DNA of 64,000 bases from an uncultured Collinsella sp. Lineage in GTDB: Bacteria; Actinomycetota; Coriobacteriia; Coriobacteriales; Coriobacteriaceae. Under the pieces are notes generated by a model. That model worked only from the letters and a program-made list of their open reading frames with translations. It did no database searches and was not told the origin of the DNA. Numbering within the stretch: the first letter of the stretch is position 1; every line of letters begins with the position of its first letter. Where the stretch lies: positions 29,119-93,118 of the forward strand of contig CAUHHV010000007.1 in NCBI GenBank assembly GCA_959606065.1, in the 5' to 3' direction. Below, piece by piece: positions 58,158 through 64,000 of this stretch. The translations under genes and the position numbers were made by a program.

Positions 58158-60457
58158 GTGCGACAGAGCGCGAGCATGTGATGCCTCCGCGGCCCTTGAT
58201 GCCGTGGACGATGGCTCTGTGTGCCGGCGTGTGCATGAGCTGCGCCTTGGTGCTCAACGTGGCCGCTGATGTGCTGCTGAGGGAGCAGGCGCCGGCGGTC
58301 GGGCTGCTATGGGCCATTCCCGTTGCGGCGGCGGTATTCGTTGTGCTGGCTCAATTTTGTGCGCGGCTTGCCCCTTGGAAGCGGTGGCTGTATGCCGCGT
58401 CCGTCGGTCTCGTGGCGGGAGCGGTCGTCTCGGCGTGGTGGGCTGTGGGCGCGCTAAGCGCCTCGAAGGCGCTCGACGCTCGAGCGGCAAGCAGCCTCGA
58501 GTTTGTCGTGCAGGGTGATCCATCCATAAACGACGACGTGTATTCCTATACCTGCGAGGCACGCGCGGACGGCAAGAACTTGGCAACGGTTCGCCTATCG
58601 TGTGACCGCGAGCTCAGGGTCGGGGCGCACATGCGTGTTATCGGTCGCGTTTCACGTTTTGAGAACGATGCGTATGGACGATCGCGTGTGCTCCGAGGCG
58701 AGGTGCGCAAGGTTCAAGCCGTTCGGATTGTGCCGGTCGATGAGGGCTCTCCGGGCCCGCTGCTTCGGCTGCGAAATGGGCTGCTTGCGTCCATCGCGCC
58801 TGCGACCGACCTGGCGCGTGCGCTCATAGCCGGTGTCGTCTGTGGTCGTTCGTCCGAGCTGCGCGCCCAGTCGGCTGGCGATTGGTTTTCGGTGACGGGA
58901 ACGGCGCATCTTATCGCCGTCTCGGGCAGCCATTTGGCTATCGTGGGGTTTGTAATCGAGGGCGTATTGCAAAAGACTCGGTGTTCACGTGGTCTTCAGC
59001 GGGCGATATTGGCGATAACGCTTGTGGGCTACGCTGCCTTTACGGGCGCGTCTCCCTCGGCCGTGCGCGCGTGCTGCATGGTGTTCGCGACGCTTGTCGT
59101 AAACGGCGCGGGGCGTCGCCGGCACGGCGCATCGGCACTCTTTGTTACCATGTCCATCTTTGTGCTACTGCGGCCGACGGTGCTGTTCGAGATGGGTTTT
59201 CAGCTTTCATGTGCCAGCGTCTTAGCCATTCTGTGCTTTTGCCCCTATGCGACCTACGCTTTGGGTGAGCTGGGTGTGCCATCAGACGTTGCCAGCATGC
59301 TTTCCGTCACGCTGTGCTCGCAACTGGCGACACTTCCCATTACCATTCCTGCCTTCGGTACGTTCTCGCTCATTGCTCCGCTGGCAAATGCGGTCATCGG
59401 TCCGGTGGTGAGCGTACTGCTTGCCGTGTCGATCGTGCTGGTTCCCTTTTCGCTCGTGGCACCGTTGCGGACTTGGGCGCTCGTTGTGCCCATGATTGCC
59501 TCCCGTTGCGCGCTGTTCTTCGAGCAGCTGTTTGCCGCCGTGCCGGGTGCATCCGTGAGCGTGCCGCCCGATAGCATGTGGATTTATCTAGTGCCGTGTT
59601 TGCTGGCGGTGCTGCTGGTCTGGTGGCCGCGTCCCCGTGCACGTCCTGTGGCGGTGGGGCTTGCATGTCTGGTGTTCCTGGCTGCGATTCCGTACGTCTA
59701 CTGGGATCGATTCGCTCCGCCTTCTGTGACGGTGCTCGATGTGGGCCAGGCCGATGCGATTCTTATCCGCCAGGGCGGTGCAGTGGCACTCGTCGACTGC
59801 GGGCTCGACGAGCGCGTGGTGGCGGCGTTGGTTCGCAATAACGTGCACCATATCGATGCCGTCTTTGTGACGCATTGGGATGAGGATCACTGGGGTGGTC
59901 TGCCTGCCGTGCTCGAACAGTTTCCGGTCGGTACGATTGCCGTGGCGGCGGATGCGCTGGAGGATGCTCCTGCCGAGGTATTGAACCGACCTGGCGTGGA
60001 GTATCGGCAGGTGCGCCGTGGGGATACGGTCGATATCGGCTCATTTTGCGCCCGCGTGATGTGGCCATTCGAGTCCGTGGATGGTGAGGGAAATGAGGAC
60101 TCGCTTGTCCTGCTGCTCTCATATGTTCAGGAAGGCAAGGGCCTGCGTATGCTCCTCACCGGTGATGCCGAGATCGACCAAGAACGGGAATTCGTGCAGG
60201 AGGTGGGGGATATCGACGTACTTAAACTTGGGCATCACGGCTCTAAGGTTTCAGTCGATGATGAGTTGCTGGACGTCCTGAAGCCCGAGCTTTCCCTCGC
60301 GAGTGCGGGCGAAGGGAATCGATACGGCCATCCGTCCGATGCCTGCATCGATGCCGTTAAGGAAGCGGGCGCCGTGTTCGCGTGCACTATCGAACACGGC
60401 GACATTACCGTCACGCCGACTGCGAATGGCTTTGCGATGCGATGCCAGCAACCGTGA
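58154..60457 (+). CDS. comEC: DNA uptake channel ComEC
   Basis: A 767-residue polytopic protein. N-terminal spans flank an OB-fold region (about 115-190); the competence domain follows (LIAVSGSHLAIVGFVIEG, then ALIAGVVCGRSSELR just before it). From about 520 a metallo-beta-lactamase domain has VFVTHWDEDHWGGLP, LLTGDAEIDQE and LKLGHHGSKVSVDDE, so the nuclease-like part is intact. The ATG at 58154 is coupled to comEA. Confidence 0.95.
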   Translation: MSATEREHVMPPRPLMPWTMALCAGVCMSCALVLNVAADVLLREQAPAVGLLWAIPVAAAVFVVLAQFCARLAPWKRWLYAASVGLVAGAVVSAWWAVGALSASKALDARAASSLEFVVQGDPSINDDVYSYTCEARADGKNLATVRLSCDRELRVGAHMRVIGRVSRFENDAYGRSRVLRGEVRKVQAVRIVPVDEGSPGPLLRLRNGLLASIAPATDLARALIAGVVCGRSSELRAQSAGDWFSVTGTAHLIAVSGSHLAIVGFVIEGVLQKTRCSRGLQRAILAITLVGYAAFTGASPSAVRACCMVFATLVVNGAGRRRHGASALFVTMSIFVLLRPTVLFEMGFQLSCASVLAILCFCPYATYALGELGVPSDVASMLSVTLCSQLATLPITIPAFGTFSLIAPLANAVIGPVVSVLLAVSIVLVPFSLVAPLRTWALVVPMIASRCALFFEQLFAAVPGASVSVPPDSMWIYLVPCLLAVLLVWWPRPRARPVAVGLACLVFLAAIPYVYWDRFAPPSVTVLDVGQADAILIRQGGAVALVDCGLDERVVAALVRNNVHHIDAVFVTHWDEDHWGGLPAVLEQFPVGTIAVAADALEDAPAEVLNRPGVEYRQVRRGDTVDIGSFCARVMWPFESVDGEGNEDSLVLLLSYVQEGKGLRMLLTGDAEIDQEREFVQEVGDIDVLKLGHHGSKVSVDDELLDVLKPELSLASAGEGNRYGHPSDACIDAVKEAGAVFACTIEHGDITVTPTANGFAMRCQQP

Positions 60458-60535
60458 CGACATCGTTGGCGTGTGGTGGGCCCCTGGGCTAGAATGGCAC
60501 GGAGCGAATACGAAGGCCTGCGGGAGGGGAGCGCA

Positions 60536-61498
60536 ATGTCCGAAACCGGTCTGCTGCCGGCATATCTGATCGTCGGTACCGACGGCGTCAAGCGCGATCA
60601 CGCCGTCTCGCGTATGAAAGCGCGTCTGGAAAAGACGGGCATGGTCGAGTTCAACCTCGACGAGCGCGATATGACCAAAGACCCCGATATCGAGTCGATT
60701 ATCGGATCGCTTAACACCTTTCCGATGGGCAGCGAGTTTCGCCTGGTAATCCTTGACGGCTGTTCAAAGCTCGCCAAGGCGGTCTCGGAGCCGCTTGTCG
60801 AGTATTTGGCGAGTCCCAGCCCCACAACGGTCTGCCTCATCATTGCCGACTCGCTTGCCAAGAACACACGCCTGTATAAGGCGATCGCCAAGATCGATAA
60901 GAAGGCCGTGATCGATTGCTCCGGCACCAAACGCTGGGAGCTACCGCGTCGCGTGCAGCAGATGGCGACGCAGCGCGGCAAGTCGATCTCGACGGCGGCC
61001 GCCGAGGAGCTCGTCTCGCGTTCGGGCGAGAACACTCGCATGCTCGATAACGACTTGGCTAAGCTTGCCCAGATGGTCGAGGCGCCCCAGATTGAGCTTA
61101 CCGACGTTGAGCGCTGGATTGTACGTACGGCCGAGGTTCAACCCTGGGACTTTCTCAATGCGGTCTCGGCACGTGACATGCGACGCTCGCTCGAGCTTTT
61201 CAATCTATTGCCCGCCAAGAGCTACGTGTGGACTTACACGTTGCTGTGCGGCCGCATCCGCGAGCTTATCGTCGCCAAGGCGCTCGATGCGCGCGGACAG
61301 GGTCGTGAGCTGGCCGCAACGCTCAAGCTCCAGTCCTGGCAGGTCAAGAATCACTTGACCTGGGCACGTCGCTTTTCGATGGCAGAGCTCGTCGCGGCGC
61401 TCGAGGGGGCGGTCGATGTAGAGCTCGCGCTCAAGGGTTCGGCCGATTCTGAGGCCGCGCTTTTGCTCTGGATTACGAACATCTTGAGAAAATCGTGA
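60536..61498 (+). CDS. holA: DNA polymerase III delta subunit
   Basis: A 320-residue clamp-loader subunit. YLIVGTDGVKRDHAVSRMKARL, LVILDGCSKLAKAVSEPLVEYL and CLIIADSLAKNTRLYKAI, read in pieces, fit the delta fold; the C-terminus ALKGSADSEAALLLWITNIL is typical. ATG 60536 has GGGAGGGG upstream; the open frame back to 60473 is non-conserved. holA after comEC is a common order. Confidence 0.93.
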   Translation: MSETGLLPAYLIVGTDGVKRDHAVSRMKARLEKTGMVEFNLDERDMTKDPDIESIIGSLNTFPMGSEFRLVILDGCSKLAKAVSEPLVEYLASPSPTTVCLIIADSLAKNTRLYKAIAKIDKKAVIDCSGTKRWELPRRVQQMATQRGKSISTAAAEELVSRSGENTRMLDNDLAKLAQMVEAPQIELTDVERWIVRTAEVQPWDFLNAVSARDMRRSLELFNLLPAKSYVWTYTLLCGRIRELIVAKALDARGQGRELAATLKLQSWQVKNHLTWARRFSMAELVAALEGAVDVELALKGSADSEAALLLWITNILRKS

Positions 61499-61547
61499 TG
61501 ATACCTGCCTATTTGACAAATTCGTTCTATCCCTTTGAGGGGGAGCG

Positions 61548-61556
61548 TGCTATAGT
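61548..61556 (+). promoter_or_regulatory. Extended -10 promoter for rpsT
   Basis: TGCTATAGT matches an extended -10 element; no good -35 at 16-18 bases. TTGACA at 61514 is too far away. The start would be near 61563, giving a 70-base leader. Confidence 0.55.
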
Positions 61557-61567
61557 AGGCGCTTGCA

Positions 61568-61604
61568 TGACCTCACCGTGTCTCAGAGGTGTCATACATT
61601 TTTT
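61568..61604 (+). promoter_or_regulatory. Attenuator-like hairpin in the rpsT leader
   Basis: TGACCTC (61568-61574) pairs with GAGGTGTCA (61586-61594, two-base bulge) and is followed by ATACATTTTTT. It lies between the putative promoter and the rpsT ribosome site, the place of an attenuator. It could instead end holA transcripts. Confidence 0.5.
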
Positions 61605-61631
61605 GCAAGGAACTCGAAAGGAACTCCAGAA

Positions 61632-61898
61632 GTGGCAAACATCAAGTCTCAGAAGAAGCGTATCCGCACCAATGAGGCAGCTCGCATGCGTAACAAGGCT
61701 GTCAAGTCCGAGCTCAAGACGCTGACCAAGCACGTCCAGTCCGCCGTCGCCGAGGGCGACGCCGAGAAGGCCCAGGCTGCCCTCAAGACCGTCACCAAGC
61801 GTCTCGACATGGCTGCCGCCAAGCATGTTATCCACAAGAACCAGGCTTCCAACCGCAAGTCCGGTCTTGCCAAGCTCGTGAACAGCATCAACGCTTAA
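61632..61898 (+). CDS. rpsT: Small ribosomal subunit protein bS20
   Basis: An 88-residue basic helical protein: [21 protein letters not shown], read in parts, and [19 protein letters not shown]. The GTG at 61632 has AAAGGAA upstream. Longer open frame upstream is leader. Single-gene unit with its own terminator. Confidence 0.96.
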   Translation: MANIKSQKKRIRTNEAARMRNKAVKSELKTLTKHVQSAVAEGDAEKAQAALKTVTKRLDMAAAKHVIHKNQASNRKSGLAKLVNSINA

Positions 61899-61934
61899 GT
61901 TGTAAATTTCACACCACACAGATTACGCGCATAA

Positions 61935-61969
61935 ATGGAGCCTGTTTTATGGAACAGGCTCCATTTTTT
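61935..61969 (+). terminator. Terminator of rpsT
   Basis: ATGGAGCCTGTT / AACAGGCTCCAT, a perfect 12-bp stem with a six-base loop, followed by six T. Strong intrinsic terminator. Confidence 0.93.
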
Positions 61970-61981
61970 GTACCGCTCGGG

Positions 61982-61987
61982 TAAGAT
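61982..61987 (+). promoter_or_regulatory. Possible -10 box placed for a leaderless lepA transcript
   Basis: TAAGAT ends seven bases before the lepA ATG, so initiation at the usual distance would fall at the A of ATG. There is no Shine-Dalgarno between. No clear -35 was seen. Confidence 0.45.
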
Positions 61988-61994
61988 AGTCCGC

Positions 61995-63806
61995 ATGAAT
62001 ACTTCAATTGACATTTCCCACATCCGCAACTTCTCGATTGTTGCGCACATCGACCATGGCAAGTCCACGATCAGTGACCGCATTCTCGAGCTCACCCATA
62101 CCGTCGACGAGCGCGACATGGAGTCGCAGCTGCTCGACACCATGGATATCGAGCGCGAGCGCGGCATCACGATCAAGTCCAATGCCGTTCGCGTGTCCTA
62201 TGACGCCGACGATGGCGAGACGTATCAGTTCAATCTGATCGATACGCCGGGCCACGTGGACTTTACCTATGAGGTCTCGCGCTCGCTGGCAGCCTGTGAG
62301 GGCGCGGTGCTCGTTGTCGACGCCACACAGGGCGTCGAGGCACAGACCGTCTCCAACGCGACGCTTGCCATGAACGCCAATCTGGACATTGTGCCGGCCA
62401 TCAACAAGATCGACCTGCCCTCGGCTCATCCCGACGAGGTTAAGACCGAGATCGAGGATGACCTGGCGATCCCTGCCGATGATGCCGTGTGTGTCTCGGG
62501 CAAGACCGGCGAGGGCATCCACGATCTGCTGGAGTCCATTGTCTTTCTGATCTCTCCGCCCAAGGGCGATGCGAATGCGCCGCTCAAGGCACTCATTCTG
62601 GATTCATACTTCGACGAGTATCGTGGCGTCGTCGCCACGGTGCGCATCTTTGACGGCTCCATCAAAAAGGGCGATACCTTGCGCATGATGCAGGCAAAGG
62701 GCGACTTTTTGGTCGATGGCGTGGGCGTCAAGCGTCCCGCCGAGACGCCGGTCGACGCGCTGACGGTCGGCGAGGTCGGATACGTGGTCACGGGCCTGAA
62801 GGACCCCGAGGCCGTTCGCGTGGGCGACACCCTTACCTGGGCGTCGAACCCCTGCCCCGAGCCGCTTCCCGGTTACCGCGAGGCTAAGCCCATGGTCTAT
62901 ACGGGCCTGTTCCCGATCGATAACAAGGACTACGAGAACCTGCGTGACGCGCTCGATAAGCTGCATGTCAACGACCCGTCGTTGGTGTGGGAGCCCGAGA
63001 CTTCGGTGGCGCTCGGCTTTGGTTTCCGCGTTGGCTTCTTGGGCCTGCTGCATATGGAGGTCGTCAAGGAGCGCCTGGAGCGCGAGTTCAACCTGGACCT
63101 GATTGCCACGAGCCCTTCGGTGGACTATCACGTCTACAAGACCGACGGCGAGATGATTGATGTTCGCAGCCCGCAGGATCTGCCCGAGGCTACGCGCATC
63201 GAGCGCATCGAGGAGCCCTACCTCAAGGCCAAGATTATCTGTCCGCCCGAGTATACGGGTGCCGTCATGCAGCTCGCTATCGAGCATCGCGGCATTACAA
63301 CCGACATGATCCATCTCACGAGCAAATCGGTCGAGATGCGTTTCGACATGCCGCTTGCCGAGCTCATTCTGGACTTTTTTGACCAGCTCAAGAGCCGCAC
63401 CAAGGGTTACGCCTCGCTCGACTACGAGTTCAACGAATATCGCCCCTCCGAGCTCGTCAAGCTCGACATCCTGCTTTCGGGCGACGAGGTGGACGCGCTG
63501 TCGTTTATCGTGCACAAGGATAAGGCTTATGGCCTGGCCCGCGGTCTGTGCGACAAGCTCAAGGAAATCATTCCGCGCCAGCTGTTCGAGGTGCCTATCC
63601 AGGGCGCCATCGGCAACAAGATCATTGCCCGCTCTACCGTCAAAGCGCGCCGCAAGGACGTGCTGGCCAAGTGTTATGGCGGCGATATCTCGCGAAAGCG
63701 CAAGCTGCTCGAGAAGCAGAAAGAGGGCAAAAAGCGCATGAAGGCCATCGGCTCGGTCGAGGTTCCGCAGGAGGCCTTTATGGCGATTCTCAAGGTGGAC
63801 GAGTAG
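61995..63806 (+). CDS. lepA: Elongation factor 4 (LepA)
   Basis: A 603-residue translational GTPase. G1 is [14 protein letters not shown]3 DTPGHVDF, G4 NKIDLPS; the C-terminal LepA-specific region includes [19 protein letters not shown], read in parts, and [31 protein letters not shown] (read in parts). ATG 61995 begins the normal N-terminus; an upstream ATG at 61935 lies in the rpsT terminator and is rejected. Confidence 0.97.
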   Translation: MNTSIDISHIRNFSIVAHIDHGKSTISDRILELTHTVDERDMESQLLDTMDIERERGITIKSNAVRVSYDADDGETYQFNLIDTPGHVDFTYEVSRSLAACEGAVLVVDATQGVEAQTVSNATLAMNANLDIVPAINKIDLPSAHPDEVKTEIEDDLAIPADDAVCVSGKTGEGIHDLLESIVFLISPPKGDANAPLKALILDSYFDEYRGVVATVRIFDGSIKKGDTLRMMQAKGDFLVDGVGVKRPAETPVDALTVGEVGYVVTGLKDPEAVRVGDTLTWASNPCPEPLPGYREAKPMVYTGLFPIDNKDYENLRDALDKLHVNDPSLVWEPETSVALGFGFRVGFLGLLHMEVVKERLEREFNLDLIATSPSVDYHVYKTDGEMIDVRSPQDLPEATRIERIEEPYLKAKIICPPEYTGAVMQLAIEHRGITTDMIHLTSKSVEMRFDMPLAELILDFFDQLKSRTKGYASLDYEFNEYRPSELVKLDILLSGDEVDALSFIVHKDKAYGLARGLCDKLKEIIPRQLFEVPIQGAIGNKIIARSTVKARRKDVLAKCYGGDISRKRKLLEKQKEGKKRMKAIGSVEVPQEAFMAILKVDE

Positions 63807-63810
63807 GTCC

Positions 63811-64000
63811 ATGGCACTTTCTGAATACAGCAAGCGGTTGCTTGGCGCCTATGCCGAGCAGCCGTTCCTTATGGCTCCCATGGCGGGCGTGACCGATCCC
63901 GCCTATCGCATCATGTGCCGCCGTCGCGGTGCCCATCTTGCCTATAGCGAGATGGTGAGCGTGGCGGGCCTTGCCTATGCCAGCAATAAGACGTGGCGCC
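63811..64000 (+). CDS. dus: tRNA-dihydrouridine synthase (5' part)
   Basis: The gene runs off the window; 63 residues are visible. PFLMAPMAGVTDPAYRIMCRRRGAHLAYSEMVS, read in two parts, is the Dus N-terminus with its FMN-binding APMAGVTD motif. The family reduces uridine in tRNA D-loops. It begins four bases after lepA, so the two are probably co-transcribed. The DusB-type subgroup is likely but cannot be proved from this part. Confidence 0.9.
   Translation, partial: MALSEYSKRLLGAYAEQPFLMAPMAGVTDPAYRIMCRRRGAHLAYSEMVSVAGLAYASNKTWR

Noticed and set aside
61514..61519. TTGACA as the -35 box of rpsT
   Set aside because: It is about 32 bases from the TATAGT -10, and no -10-like hexamer lies at 16-18 bases.

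Overview
The window is an ordinary chromosomal stretch of a high-GC, Gram-positive-type actinobacterium. The best fit is class Coriobacteriia, and Collinsella or a close relative is my inference. The reasons are the GC-rich coding sequence with many TTG and GTG starts, an actinobacterial-type integration host factor next to gmk and rpoZ, a bifunctional AdhE and pyruvate phosphate dikinase that suit a fermenting anaerobe, a type 1B (PyrK-dependent) dihydroorotate dehydrogenase, and no outer-membrane genes. No rRNA, tRNA, CRISPR array, prophage or plasmid module was seen.

Layout. 1-1657: the end of a cyclophilin and a membrane-anchored TPR protein. 1773-8681: the rod-shape operon mreB-mreC-mreD-PBP2-rodA, followed by a DUF697-like membrane protein. 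8692-15449: a radical-SAM pair, then rplU-rpmA-obg-nadD-yqeK-rsfS. 15548-16801: dinB on the minus strand. 17003-19493: rpsP-khpA-rimM-trmD-lepB. 19553-26466: glyQS, then the PPDK regulator and ppdK. 26676-33298: rplS, rnhB, then yraN-comM-dprA-trmFO-xer. 33518-43631: rpsB-tsf, then pyrH-frr-uppS-cdsA-dxr-rseP-ispG-proS, which joins UMP kinase, ribosome recycling and isoprenoid/lipid-carrier synthesis. 43809-47311: an APH-like kinase and adhE on the minus strand. 47463-48513: a REP-associated transposase between inverted 51-bp repeats. 48616-48804: rpmB. 49108-54580: a pyrimidine operon pyrR-B-C-K-D-F behind an attenuator. 54820-57230: mihF-gmk-rpoZ-thiI. 57444-61498: comEA-comEC-holA. 61632 to the end: rpsT, lepA and the start of a dus gene.

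How the genes work together. Most of the window is core machinery: ribosome assembly and maturation, tRNA modification, wall elongation and undecaprenyl/MEP synthesis, and de novo UMP synthesis. Two separated operons carry natural-transformation genes: comM-dprA with yraN, and comEA-comEC. Both are preceded, at 72-76 bp from the first start codon, by the same 20-base motif (19 of 20 identical), which contains two TTTGGT hexamers one helical turn apart. This is the most interesting signal I found, and it suggests a shared competence regulator. Other points worth checking are the flanking inverted repeats of the transposase, the pyr attenuator with a PyrR-like loop, a site-2 protease with a large winged-helix-like insert, and an Xer recombinase that seems to lack a normal start codon.

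Limits. All calls come from reading the sequence and from knowledge of protein families. No database search, fold prediction or RNA energy calculation was run.
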